This document shows, one piece after another, positions 43,651 to 53,035 of a stretch of 64,000 nt of DNA (positions are counted from its first letter, which is position 1; the number at the start of each line of letters is the position of its first letter). Under the pieces are notes generated by a model. That model ran no database searches, was not told where the DNA came from, and saw nothing but the letters and a program-made list of their open reading frames with translations. Position numbers and translations under genes: made by a program. This DNA is from Saprospiraceae bacterium. Lineage in GTDB: Bacteria > Bacteroidota > Bacteroidia > Chitinophagales > Saprospiraceae. The DNA is taken from NCBI GenBank assembly GCA_019187225.1, contig JABAQQ010000035.1, positions 1 to 64,000 on the forward strand. The letters run 5' to 3'.

Positions 43651-46584
43651 TTACCGCAGCCGGCTCATATCCCCAATCCCCACAAACCCCGCCCAAAAAT
43701 ACGGATGTGCATCCAGCCCGCCATGCTTCCGGAAATAATCGCCCCGCGCCTTCGACAGCGCCTCATCCTTCGGCATTCCCCGCTTCAGGTTCCGGTAGAA
43801 AAACACCATAAAATCCTTCGTCTTCGCGTCGTCTACCGACCACAGCGTGGTCACAATGCTTTTCGCTCCCGCGTACGCGAAGGCCCGCGCCAAGCTGATG
43901 ATACCCTCGCCCCGCTTCAACTCCCCGATGCCCGTCTCGCAGGCCGAGAGCACCACCAGGTCGGCGTTGAGTGACAGGTTGTATATGTCGCGGCAGAACA
44001 GCAATTCGTTTTCGAGCGAATCCTTGCGCGGACTGAATACTAAGTAAGAGTAATCGCCCGCCCGGTCGTCGGCCTTGCCGTGTGTGCTGAGGTGCAGGAT
44101 GCGGTAATCACCCGCTACGAGGTTGAAGCATTCCTCCGTCGCCATCGTGTCGGTGAATACGTCGCCGCCCAGCAGTTTTTGCGCGGCTGCGACTTCGGCG
44201 CCGGAATGCCTCAGCGGCTCCAGGTCGCCGGGGGCGACAGACCGGGTGGCGAGCAGGTCGTCCAGACCCACCAGCACGCTGGTGTCGCCGTCGTAATACG
44301 GAGCGAAAGCGGCGAGCATTTTTTCCGGTTTGCGGCGGTGTTGTTTTTCCGTCATTTCACGCAGCAACGTGGCGGAATAGCAGTAACTGATGCTGTGTTC
44401 GTGGTCTTTTTGCCGGCCGAAATAGGGGTATTCGTGGAACCGGTCTTTCCGCACCGGCAATCCTGTAAGCAATGCCTCGAAGGGAAGGTATCCCAGCGCA
44501 CCATCGGGCACGATCACCACGCGGCGGGGCAACAGCGAATCCACCGGAGCGAGCAGTTTTTGATAAAGAGCCGTAGCCGACCCGATGTACGTGCCGGTGC
44601 AGGAGTCGCGCAGCACATCGGTGCGGTTCGAGGCGGTGTGGTAGCCATAAATGCCGTGACGCAGTTGTTTGACCCAATCCTCCAGCGGGAAGTCTTTTTT
44701 GACCTCGAAAACGCGGTAGTCATCTTTTTTGACCAGAAAAATAAAGATGCTACTGTCGCCGACGAAGTATTCGAGCAGGGCCTGGTCGGGCTGAAGAAGG
44801 TTTTGTTGAACGTTTTCGACGGATTCTACGCGGAGGTCGTATTTGAGGCGGTAGTAATCGGGGCATTGTACCTCAAAAGACTGGATTAATGATTCATATT
44901 GCCATCGCATCTCAAGCAATCTGGAAGTAATTGTCATTAATAACGAATCATTCTTGCGTTCCTGCTTGCTTTCTTCCTGATTGCGTTGTATATCTAAAGC
45001 GCTTATCCGACTTTTGAGGTAAAGCTCTTTTTGTCGCAGGGAGTCTGGGATACGTGCGAACTGCATGGCGACCTTCTCCTGAACTGCTGCATACAACAGA
45101 AAGGATTTTGATTTCTCATTGATCATGAACGCAACTCCCATGTTTGGTTCTTTATTTTCCTTGATGTTTTCTAATTCTGCCAGGATAGCCTGCTCATAGA
45201 CAGTAAACACATCGGAAATGGTATTGGCTTGTGCAACAGTCGTAGGCAGATCGTTTCTTTTTTGTTCAATCAACCCGATGCACAAATCATATGTCTTCCG
45301 CGCATGTTGAAGATAATTATTTTTTAAAGATATATTACTTTTGGCCAATACAAACAGTAATTGAGCCTTTAATGAAAGTGCACGTCTGAGATAGTCATAA
45401 TTCGTGCTCTTCTCAATAGAAGGATTATGAAAAACATCTTCACCGTCAAAACCAGGGCAAAGTGTCATCAGTGACTGTTGAACCATTGAAAGCGCTTCTT
45501 CAAACCGTCCAAGCCGGGCATAAAGGGAGGCAATCCGGTATTGATTTCCACCAATACTATAATGTAAATATGGGTAATTGCGACGTGTGATTTCAATACT
45601 ATGCCGATAACACCGAAGTGCCCCTGAAGTGTCTTGCAGCAGTTCGTAAACATTCCCCAAATCGGTATATGGTATGGTCAACCAAGGGTCATAGGCGCCA
45701 ACTATTGCTTCTTGTAAATCAATATGACGTTCAAAAGCCCTGGCTGCACCGCTATAATCACCGCGGCGGTATAAAATATTGGCCAACCGTTGCCATGCTA
45801 TTGATTTTTGCCGATCCGAAACTGCTGAGTCATCTACTATCTGCCTGAAGAGAGCTGTGGCTTCATCTAATTGGCCGGAGTTGGCTGCACTTCCAGCCAT
45901 GTCTATGAGTATCCCCGCACATTTAGCGGTATGGGAGTAAGCCTCCTGTTGACAAATCGATAAGGCAAAAGTCAAATGCTCCTTTTCCCGCTGACGGTCT
46001 TTTATATTTCCATAACACGCACCCAATCGCTGGTGGCATTTGGCTATATCAAGCGGCTCACCTGGTTTGACAGTATGCCAAATACTTAAAGCCGTTTGGT
46101 GATACTGAATAGCAGAGTGATAAGATTGACGAAATTCCTCTATAAGACCAAGTAAACTATAACAATCGGCTACTTCCTTGCAATTTCGGCCTATTGTAAT
46201 ATCTGCAAAAGCAATTCCTTTTTTCAGGTATTCCACAGCTTCCGCAAATTGTCGCTTGCGGTGATATACATCTCCGAGGATATAATACAGATTTATCCAT
46301 TGAAGCGAATCAATACTTTTATCTCCGGATTCAACGTATTGCAGGGCCTGTGATATATCGGATATAATACTATCACAGGAACTAATGCGAAGGAGATTGC
46401 AGAACCCGGATTTAGCAACTGAACGTTGGATCAGTTTATTTGCCCATGCAGTGTCTGATAAAGCAATTGCCGTCAATTTCTGCGAAAATACGTGATCCGT
46501 CCACCCAAAGAGAAGGCAGAATGCAATAAATGCTAACAAACACTTTCGATATATTTCACTTTCCCTCATGCTGATCTTATTCAT
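43651..46584 (-). CDS. Secreted TPR-CHAT protease-like protein
   Basis: 977 residues: signal peptide (about 12-35, FGWTDHVFSQ), a long array of TPR repeats (about 60-450, for example AEAVEYLKKGIAFADIT and SAIQYHQTALSIWHTV), a helical linker and a C-terminal CHAT caspase-like domain (about 680-977). Catalytic features are RILHLSTHGKADDRAG (His about 835) and VVLSACETGIGELKRGEG (Cys about 880), with the usual ending HPYFWAGFVGIGD. The predicted signal peptide puts it outside the cytoplasm, unlike many CHAT effectors. The start codon overlaps the stop of the SprB-repeat gene (ATGA), so the two are translated together. Confidence 0.9.
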   Translation of the reverse strand: MNKISMRESEIYRKCLLAFIAFCLLFGWTDHVFSQKLTAIALSDTAWANKLIQRSVAKSGFCNLLRISSCDSIISDISQALQYVESGDKSIDSLQWINLYYILGDVYHRKRQFAEAVEYLKKGIAFADITIGRNCKEVADCYSLLGLIEEFRQSYHSAIQYHQTALSIWHTVKPGEPLDIAKCHQRLGACYGNIKDRQREKEHLTFALSICQQEAYSHTAKCAGILIDMAGSAANSGQLDEATALFRQIVDDSAVSDRQKSIAWQRLANILYRRGDYSGAARAFERHIDLQEAIVGAYDPWLTIPYTDLGNVYELLQDTSGALRCYRHSIEITRRNYPYLHYSIGGNQYRIASLYARLGRFEEALSMVQQSLMTLCPGFDGEDVFHNPSIEKSTNYDYLRRALSLKAQLLFVLAKSNISLKNNYLQHARKTYDLCIGLIEQKRNDLPTTVAQANTISDVFTVYEQAILAELENIKENKEPNMGVAFMINEKSKSFLLYAAVQEKVAMQFARIPDSLRQKELYLKSRISALDIQRNQEESKQERKNDSLLMTITSRLLEMRWQYESLIQSFEVQCPDYYRLKYDLRVESVENVQQNLLQPDQALLEYFVGDSSIFIFLVKKDDYRVFEVKKDFPLEDWVKQLRHGIYGYHTASNRTDVLRDSCTGTYIGSATALYQKLLAPVDSLLPRRVVIVPDGALGYLPFEALLTGLPVRKDRFHEYPYFGRQKDHEHSISYCYSATLLREMTEKQHRRKPEKMLAAFAPYYDGDTSVLVGLDDLLATRSVAPGDLEPLRHSGAEVAAAQKLLGGDVFTDTMATEECFNLVAGDYRILHLSTHGKADDRAGDYSYLVFSPRKDSLENELLFCRDIYNLSLNADLVVLSACETGIGELKRGEGIISLARAFAYAGAKSIVTTLWSVDDAKTKDFMVFFYRNLKRGMPKDEALSKARGDYFRKHGGLDAHPYFWAGFVGIGDMSRLR

Positions 46585-49500
46585 CGCTGAACAATAAAAG
46601 TTTTATACCCTAATATTTTTCCATCCTCCCAGAGATGAAGATAATATTGTCCTGAAGGAAGGGCTTTCAAGTCAATTATACCACCGGTATTCAGGATTTG
46701 AGCCCCAAACGTAATCGCGGTGACCTCCAGACCGGTGATGGTATGTACAGCAAAGCGGTAATTTGCAGAAAGGTTTTCCTGCTTCAGCACTACATTAAAT
46801 ATTCCCGGATTGGGATTGGGGAACAACTGAAAACCTGTATAATCAGACAAATCCGTTATAACATCAGTAATAACCTGGATGACAATGCTGTCCAATAATA
46901 CCAGGCATTGGTTTGAGTCCATTACCATTAAACTATATACACCGGCGTATACTCCCAGAAGGTCTTCGGTGTATATGAGTTCTTGTGTTGCAAGGTTGGT
47001 CCAGATATATGAATAAGGTTGAATACCCCCGCCCACTGTTATCCAGACATTTCCACTATTATTGCCCGGAGTAGTCATTGTTATACTATCAATGCCAACA
47101 GTCACTGGAGAGGCCGGTTGGCTGATATTATAGTCATGGGTAATCACGCAGCCATTCGCATCAACAACTGAAATGGCATAATTACCTGCTCCAACGTTCA
47201 GCAAATTATTTCCGGATGTACCGTTTGACCATATAAAGGTGTAGGCAGGTGTTCCTCCGGCCACATCAATCATAATGCTGCCGGTCAATTCTCCAAAACA
47301 AGCAACATTTTTAACAGTTGACGTAAGCACAAGGTCATTGGGTTGTGATACTATCGTACTGCCGGTAATGGAGCACCCGTTGGCATCTGTAACCGTGACA
47401 GTATAGGCACCGGCAGTAAGTCCCGCGATATTCTGGGGATCGTCGTCGGGTTCGTCGGGACCATCGTTGCTCCAATCGTAAGTAAACGCCCCCGTGCCGC
47501 CGGCTGCCGATAGCAGCACTGTTCCATCCGCAAAACCGTAACATGATGCGTTTTGAGGCGTTATTCCGAGCGTGATCACAGCGGGTTGGGTAACAGTAGC
47601 ACTGGCTGTGTTGGAGCACCCGTTGGCATCTGTAACCGTGACGGTATAGGCGCCGGCAGCAAGTCCGGTGATATTCTGGAGATCGTCGTCGGGTTCGTCG
47701 GGGCCATCATTGCTCCAATCGTAAGTAAACGCCCCCGTGCCGCCGGCTGCCGATAGCAGCACTGTTCCATCCGCAAAACCGAAACATGATGCGTTTTGAG
47801 GCGTCATTCCGAGCGTGATCACATCGGGTTGAGTTACAGTAGCGCTGGCAGTGTTGGAGCAGCCGTTGGCATCCGTCACCGTGACAGTATAGGCGCCGGC
47901 AGCAAGCCCGCCCATATCCTGAGGATCGTCATCGGGTTCGTCGGGACCATCGTTGCTCCAATCGTAAGTAAACGCCCCCGTGCCGCCGGCTGCCGATAGC
48001 AGCACTGTGGCATCCGCAAAACCGAAACATGATGCGTTTTGAGGCGTCATTCCGAGCGTGATCACAGCGGGTTGGGTTACACTAAAGCTCGCTGTGTTCG
48101 AGCAGCCGTTGGCATCCGTAACCGTGACAGTATAGGCGCCGGCAGTTAGCCCACCTATATCCTGAGGATCGTCATCGGGTTCGTCGGGACCATCGTTGCT
48201 CCAATCGTAAGTAAGCGCTCCGCTGCCGCCTGCGGCAAAAAGGTCAATGGCGCCGGTAGCAGTACCATTGCACAGCACATTTGAAACGGTAGCCCCAAGT
48301 ACCAATACCGGGGCTTGGGTCAGAAAAAAAGTATCAGATCGAAAACACCCCACTGAATCGGTTACTTCGACAATATAAGTTCCGGCAACGAGGCTGTTGA
48401 GGTCCTGCATATCGTTATCAAGACTGTCAGGGCCATCGGTATTCCAGTCATAAGTCAGCGGGCCGGTGCCACCACTGGGCGAAAGATCAATCGCGCCGGT
48501 AGCAGCGCCATTGCACAGCACGTTTAAAACGGTAGCTTCAAGCACCAACGCCGGAGCCTGCGTTACGATAAAAGTATCGGCCTGCACACATCCTACCGAG
48601 TCGGTCACTTCAACAATGTAAGTACCGGCAACGAGACTGTCGAGGTCTCGCATATCGTTATCGAGACTGTCAGGGCCATCGGTATTCCAGTCAAAGGTCA
48701 GCGGCCCGGTACCACCGGTTGCCGCGATATCTATCGCGCCGGTAGCAGCGCCATCGCACAGCACGTTTGAAACGGTAGCTTCAAGCACCAACGCCGGAGC
48801 TTGCGTTACGATAAAAGTATCGGCCTGCACACATCCTACCGAGTTGGTCACTTCCACAATATAGGTACCGGCAACGAGACTGTCGAGGTCTTGCGGATCG
48901 TTATCGAGACTGTCGGGGCCATCGGTATTCCAGTCATAAGTCAGCGGGCCCGTACCACCACCGGGCGAAAGATCAATCGCGCCGGTTAGAGCTCCATAAC
49001 AACTGATATTAGTCACAGCAGCGTTCAAGACGAACGCTGTTTGTTCAACAGTAAAAGTATCACTCCTGATGCAACCATTCATATCTGTCACCGTAACGGA
49101 AAAAACGCCCGCCGATAAACTGTCCAGATCCTGGAGATCATTGTCAGGATTATCCGGACCGTCAGGGCTCCAGTCATAAGTAAGCGCCCCGGTACCGCCA
49201 CTCGTATTCAAATTAATAGATCCGTCCATGTCGCCATTACAAGTGACGTGGGTAATAACGGCACTGGTAGTCAGTGGCGGTGGCTCTGCAATTGATTGTG
49301 AAACAACTTTTAAACAGCCGTTCATGTCTGAAATTGTTACCACATAGGTTCCAGCGACAAGGTTATTCAAATCTTGTGTAACTGCGCCATTCGACCAATG
49401 ATAGGAATATTCGGGTGTCCCTCCTGATGGAGTCAGGTTTAAAGAGCCATTGGAGCCTCCATAACAAGAGACATTCATATGAGAAATGGAGGAATTTAAC

Positions 49501-50531
49501 GCGGTTGGTTGGCTTAGAAAAACCGAACCTGTTTCAACGCAATTATTGGCATCCTTGATGGCAAACAAATATGTGCCACCCGAAATATTTCCGAAAACAT
49601 TGTCAGATTGGAATGGGCCGTTATTAAATGAATATAAATACGGAAATTCTCCGCCTGACTCTTCAAGAAAAACTGTTCCCTTACCACCGAAGCACAAAAT
49701 CGGGTCAATAACAGTAGCAGATGCGAACAGTTCGGGAGGTTGATTGACAACGGCTTCGGCTGTAGTGGTCAGGCCATGCGCATTCGTCACCGTTACCGAA
49801 TAAACACCTGGCGCCAGATTGGTTATTTTATTAGTATGCGCCCCATTGCTCCAGGAATAAGAAAAAGGGGAATTGGGCCCCGATGCCATTGCGGTGACCA
49901 TGCCATTTGACTGACCATAGCAGGTAACATCAGAGACATTCAGGGTAACAGTAGGTGGCGCCTCCACGACTGCTGTAAAGTTTTTATGGCCTACGCTTAA
50001 AGCACCAAAATTGCTGTTGAAATCGTCGGCCACTACGCCACCGGCATAAACCTTTACGGTAGTCCCAACCTCGCCGGGCGACATCCATTTTAGTTTCCAG
50101 GAAATGGTATTGGTATCGGCGAACTCGTCAACCGTTTGCTCTTCTGACTCAAAATAATTGATCACTCCATTGTTGTTGTTTATATGTTGATCTACTTCCG
50201 AACGTGGGCTTGCAGATATCATTTCTCCGGCTACTCCACCCGCAGCGTTTAATATAACAGATTGAAAACCGGCACGTAACAGGGAACTGTTATTAGGTCG
50301 GGTGATACTGACCGTAATGGTGTATTCCTTGTTCGGTTGGATATATTGCGGCAAACTGGAAATGGATAAGCTCGCACTGGTAGTAGGGGTGTGGCAATCG
50401 GAGCATAAACCATCCCCAGGTGCTTGCGTATAGCCCAAATCATTCTCAAAATCTAGAAATCGGTTATTCAGAAAAAGGAACAGAATTACAACGCAGCAAA
50501 AGGCATGTATCCAGGTAAATTTTGTTCTCAT
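46581..50531 (-). CDS. SprB-repeat surface adhesin with cytochrome-type motif and T9SS tail
   Basis: 1316 residues from the ATG at 50531 (an upstream in-frame ATG would add nine). A signal-like helix (about 8-25), then a choice-of-anchor/Reeler-like domain (about 30-185) beginning DGLCSDCHTPTT with a CxxCH motif, then twelve clear SprB-type repeats and one degenerate one (about 195-1215, units such as NASCFGFADG, GGTGAFTYDWSNDGPDEPDD and VTVTDANGCSNTA), then a C-terminal T9SS type A domain (about 1235-1316, FQLFPNPNPG and LPSGQYYLHLWEDGK). SprB-type proteins are exported by T9SS and act as mobile adhesins in gliding. It is co-translated with the CHAT gene downstream. Confidence 0.9.
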   Translation of the reverse strand: MRTKFTWIHAFCCVVILFLFLNNRFLDFENDLGYTQAPGDGLCSDCHTPTTSASLSISSLPQYIQPNKEYTITVSITRPNNSSLLRAGFQSVILNAAGGVAGEMISASPRSEVDQHINNNNGVINYFESEEQTVDEFADTNTISWKLKWMSPGEVGTTVKVYAGGVVADDFNSNFGALSVGHKNFTAVVEAPPTVTLNVSDVTCYGQSNGMVTAMASGPNSPFSYSWSNGAHTNKITNLAPGVYSVTVTNAHGLTTTAEAVVNQPPELFASATVIDPILCFGGKGTVFLEESGGEFPYLYSFNNGPFQSDNVFGNISGGTYLFAIKDANNCVETGSVFLSQPTALNSSISHMNVSCYGGSNGSLNLTPSGGTPEYSYHWSNGAVTQDLNNLVAGTYVVTISDMNGCLKVVSQSIAEPPPLTTSAVITHVTCNGDMDGSINLNTSGGTGALTYDWSPDGPDNPDNDLQDLDSLSAGVFSVTVTDMNGCIRSDTFTVEQTAFVLNAAVTNISCYGALTGAIDLSPGGGTGPLTYDWNTDGPDSLDNDPQDLDSLVAGTYIVEVTNSVGCVQADTFIVTQAPALVLEATVSNVLCDGAATGAIDIAATGGTGPLTFDWNTDGPDSLDNDMRDLDSLVAGTYIVEVTDSVGCVQADTFIVTQAPALVLEATVLNVLCNGAATGAIDLSPSGGTGPLTYDWNTDGPDSLDNDMQDLNSLVAGTYIVEVTDSVGCFRSDTFFLTQAPVLVLGATVSNVLCNGTATGAIDLFAAGGSGALTYDWSNDGPDEPDDDPQDIGGLTAGAYTVTVTDANGCSNTASFSVTQPAVITLGMTPQNASCFGFADATVLLSAAGGTGAFTYDWSNDGPDEPDDDPQDMGGLAAGAYTVTVTDANGCSNTASATVTQPDVITLGMTPQNASCFGFADGTVLLSAAGGTGAFTYDWSNDGPDEPDDDLQNITGLAAGAYTVTVTDANGCSNTASATVTQPAVITLGITPQNASCYGFADGTVLLSAAGGTGAFTYDWSNDGPDEPDDDPQNIAGLTAGAYTVTVTDANGCSITGSTIVSQPNDLVLTSTVKNVACFGELTGSIMIDVAGGTPAYTFIWSNGTSGNNLLNVGAGNYAISVVDANGCVITHDYNISQPASPVTVGIDSITMTTPGNNSGNVWITVGGGIQPYSYIWTNLATQELIYTEDLLGVYAGVYSLMVMDSNQCLVLLDSIVIQVITDVITDLSDYTGFQLFPNPNPGIFNVVLKQENLSANYRFAVHTITGLEVTAITFGAQILNTGGIIDLKALPSGQYYLHLWEDGKILGYKTFIVQR
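47340..48250. repeat. Near-identical 243-bp repeats inside the SprB gene
   Basis: Segments spaced by exactly 243 bp (marker TTCCATCCGCAAAACCG near 47523, 47766 and, with changes, 48009) are almost identical in DNA, encoding the NASCFGFADG...SNDGPDEPDD units; a fourth partial copy follows to about 48250. Neighbouring units are much more diverged. The pattern points to recent expansion or gene conversion within the array. Confidence 0.88.
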
Positions 50532-50567
50532 TTTTTTAAAGTTTAGATATGTGGACAAATTAAATTA

Positions 50568-50634
50568 ACATTGGATGTTGGACATTTGGCCTTGACAACC
50601 GATCGTATAGTCCAATGTCAAAAATCCAATGTCC
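50568..50634. repeat. Inverted repeat of ACATTGGAT/GGACATT words
   Basis: ACATTGGATGTTGGACATT-type words on the left are answered by AGTCCAATGTC and ATCCAATGTCC on the right. It lies 37 bp upstream of the SprB-repeat gene start and uses the same vocabulary as 12866-13003 and 25121-25194. Confidence 0.85.
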
Positions 50635-51027
50635 GGATGCCTGACTTAGAAATGAAGATAGTCTGATGTTCTTATAATGTCCAAACCTAAGGTTCTTCAT
50701 CCGGTAAGTTTTGAGCAGATAAAAAAACACAAAAATAAACATTGCTTTTAAAGTTGCAAACCCTATATCCTGCGCTCCCGTGAGGGTAAGAGCATGTTGG
50801 GGATGGATTAATGACTCAATATATTATCCCTCCACCTCTTCAGTCAACCCTCGCTTGCGCCACCCGGCACTTTTTCAATCTGCGCAAAGCACCGCAAAAC
50901 GGCGCTCCGCCACCCGGTCATCGGCCAAATCAAAGCGTTCGTCTATGATGTCCGGCATTTCCGCAACCACGCGCGGTTGGGGACGGTCTGTTCCTGCGTC
51001 ATTTTGGAACAAACCTATACGCGAAAC
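50635..51027. other. Non-coding stretch between divergent genes
   Basis: About 390 bp upstream of the hemerythrin-like gene. The second half is GC-rich and open in one frame into that gene (GQIKAFVYDVRHFRNHARLG), which may be a degraded coding relic, but no homology was recognised. The first half is AT-rich and may hold the SprB gene promoter. Confidence 0.4.
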
Positions 51028-51660
51028 ATGCAACAACCCAATCGTTTTTCTGTCATCGAAACGGCCCACCGGGGCATCAGGAACGCTTTATCCCAACTGT
51101 CGCTGCAAGCCGGCGCCACCGACTACACCAACCCCGCCGCTGTCGCCCTGCTCAAAGAGCGCACGCTCGAGTTGATAGCGCTGCTGAACGAACACGCCCA
51201 CACCGAAGACACCCTGATCCTGCCCCTGCTCGACGGCAAAGCGCACGCCGGAGCCTTCCACGACCGCGAAGAACACGAACAGATACACCGGCAGCAGGAA
51301 GCCCTCGTCGCTCTGCTCGAGCGCCTGCAGGCGCCGGGTCTGGCGCCGGAGGCCGCCCAGGCGCTGGGCAGGCAGTTCTACCAGGACCTCAGCCTGGTGC
51401 ACGCCGCCCATCTTCACCACATGATCGAGGAAGAGCGCGGCTCGCAGGTCATGATCTGGCAACATTACTCCGACGACGATCTGCGCCAGGTGCAGGGCAA
51501 GATCCTGCAAAAACTCAACCCCGACCTGCGGCTCGCCTGGATGCGTTACATCCTGCCCGCCTTGCCGCCCGCAGACAGGCAACGAATGCTCGCGATCCAA
51601 AAGGCCAGCATGCCGCCGCAGGTGTTCGAGCAACTGGAGGAAATGGCGATGGCTTCGTGA
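51028..51660 (+). CDS. Hemerythrin-like domain protein
   Basis: 210 residues from the ATG at 51028; an upstream in-frame start has no support. Metal-ligand pattern of hemerythrin-like four-helix bundles: IETAHRGIRNAL, LLNEHAHTEDTLILPLLD, HDREEHEQIHRQQEALVALL, LVHAAHLHHMIEEERGSQVM. It would bind O2 or NO at a di-iron site in the cytoplasm. It is divergent from the minus-strand respiratory operon and separate from it by 80 bp of convergent end. Confidence 0.75.
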   Translation: MQQPNRFSVIETAHRGIRNALSQLSLQAGATDYTNPAAVALLKERTLELIALLNEHAHTEDTLILPLLDGKAHAGAFHDREEHEQIHRQQEALVALLERLQAPGLAPEAAQALGRQFYQDLSLVHAAHLHHMIEEERGSQVMIWQHYSDDDLRQVQGKILQKLNPDLRLAWMRYILPALPPADRQRMLAIQKASMPPQVFEQLEEMAMAS

Positions 51661-51740
51661 GTGAATGTATGGCTGGTTGATCCGGTAAGCAGTTGATTTC
51701 ACTTTCCAAAGCGTACGCCCCCCTGCCCCACCCCGCAGGA

Positions 51741-52199
51741 TCATTCCCAGAACGGGTCGTCCGTATTTTCCGTAAATGTTACCGCCGTATGGAATCGGGC
51801 GATGGATTGCAATTGCGCCGGCGTGGCTTTTTCCTGGACGGCGTTGAACAGCACCCGTTCCTCGAAGCGGATGTGTTGGTCCAGTTCCCGTTCGATCCGT
51901 TCGAGGTTTTGGGCGACATCCGTTTCGGATTCGAACAGTTGTTTCAGCCTCCGGTGTTCGGCGATGGCCCGTTGGGTCAGTTCCGGGTCGAGACCGGGGA
52001 GTGCAAACACGTGTTTTTCCTCCATGTCGAAATGGGGCAGCAGGCAGGCGCGATAGAACCAGTCCGCATAGGCTTTGATCCGGGCGGGGGCGATGCCTTT
52101 TTTGAGGCCCGTCCGGATCTTCCAGCAGAGCAGCAGGCCGTGGTGGTGTTCGCGGCTGAGGGGTTGGAGGAACTCGTTTCTTTTGATCGGTGTATTCAT
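51741..52199 (-). CDS. Hemerythrin HHE-domain protein
   Basis: 152 residues: LSREHHHGLLLCWKI, LPHFDMEEKHVFAL, EHRRLKQLFE and LDQHIRFEERVLFNAV supply the His/Glu ligands of an HHE di-iron site. It is the 3'-most gene of the minus-strand respiratory operon, 13 bp after the truncated haemoglobin gene. Likely role is sensing, storing or detoxifying O2 or NO. Confidence 0.88.
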   Translation of the reverse strand: MNTPIKRNEFLQPLSREHHHGLLLCWKIRTGLKKGIAPARIKAYADWFYRACLLPHFDMEEKHVFALPGLDPELTQRAIAEHRRLKQLFESETDVAQNLERIERELDQHIRFEERVLFNAVQEKATPAQLQSIARFHTAVTFTENTDDPFWE

Positions 52200-52212
52200 A
52201 CGTTCGTTTTTA

Positions 52213-52608
52213 TCAAACCAAAGGCGTGGCGGAGTTATTCCGGTAATACTCTATTTTGGAGAGGAACATTTCGGCCATACGTTCGCCCTGCCATTTGGCG
52301 CGTTCGGCTTTTTCCCCGGCAAAAAGCCGGTCCACCGTTTCGCGGAACAGTTGAAGCCAGCGGTCGAAATGCGCTGCAGCGACGGGGAGTTTGGCGTGCG
52401 GCACGAACGGACTTCCGTAGTAGGTGTGTTCTTCCAGCAATACCGTTTGCCAGAAGCGGTACATTTTGTCTAAGTGTTCGGGCCAGCGGTCGCGGATCAC
52501 GCCGTTAAAAATGTCTTTCAGCAGCGCGTCTTCGCGCACGGCGGTATAAAACGAATCCACCAGAAGCCGGATGTCGTCGAGGTTCGCGATGTCGTGTTTC
52601 ATTGTCAT
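52213..52608 (-). CDS. Group III truncated haemoglobin
   Basis: 131 residues from the ATG at 52608 (52602 possible). LLVDSFYTAVREDALLKDIF at the start and the proximal His region AHFDRWLQLFRETV with FVPHAKLPV before it match group III (trHbP) globins. It would bind O2 or NO near the membrane. It sits between the hemerythrin and the oxidase accessory genes in one operon. Confidence 0.9.
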   Translation of the reverse strand: MTMKHDIANLDDIRLLVDSFYTAVREDALLKDIFNGVIRDRWPEHLDKMYRFWQTVLLEEHTYYGSPFVPHAKLPVAAAHFDRWLQLFRETVDRLFAGEKAERAKWQGERMAEMFLSKIEYYRNNSATPLV

Positions 52609-52619
52609 TCGTGCATGGG

Positions 52620-53024
52620 TTAAAGGCTGAAATTGGAAATGGTGTAAAACGCGGCCCAGCCGAAAAATGCCACGAGCAGGATCCACAACCAGCTCGGCAC
52701 GCTTTGCGGGGTTTCGCTGCCCACGATCATGAATTTTTTCTGATCGCCTTTATCGTAAGCATTGATCATCAGCGGGATCACGCCGTCGAGCACTTCATTG
52801 TCCCGCATGCCTTCTATATCTATTGCCGGGCCGTTGCGCACAATGAATTTTATTTTTTTGATGCCTTCTCTGCCGGTCGGCGATTTGCTCACAATTTTGA
52901 GCGTATGTTCTCCATCGGTCAATTTGCGGGTGTCCAGTTCGAATTGAACGGGCGCTTTCAACTCCGCTATGGGTTGCATATCTTCATCCACAAAGAGGGT
53001 GACTTTGCTTTTTTCTTCGCTCAT
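52620..53024 (-). CDS. cbb3 oxidase-associated Ig-like membrane protein
   Basis: 134 residues: a beta-rich N-terminal domain (PVQFELDTRKLTDGEHTLKIV, GIKKIKFIVRNGPAIDI) and one C-terminal membrane helix (VPSWLWILLVAFFGWAAFYTI). It is 11 bp downstream of the small CxxC protein. In Bacteroidota proteins of this layout accompany cbb3 oxidases and are probably needed for assembly; the exact role is unknown. Confidence 0.6.
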   Translation of the reverse strand: MSEEKSKVTLFVDEDMQPIAELKAPVQFELDTRKLTDGEHTLKIVSKSPTGREGIKKIKFIVRNGPAIDIEGMRDNEVLDGVIPLMINAYDKGDQKKFMIVGSETPQSVPSWLWILLVAFFGWAAFYTISNFSL

Positions 53025-53035
53025 CGTGACAAAGG

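Noticed and set aside
44080-44889. 269-codon plus-strand frame over the CHAT domain
   Set aside because: Antisense of the CHAT catalytic region; no domain.
50780-51175. Separate plus-strand gene before the hemerythrin-like gene
   Set aside because: Arg/Ser-rich translation in a frame different from the hemerythrin gene, which it overlaps; no domain or start support.
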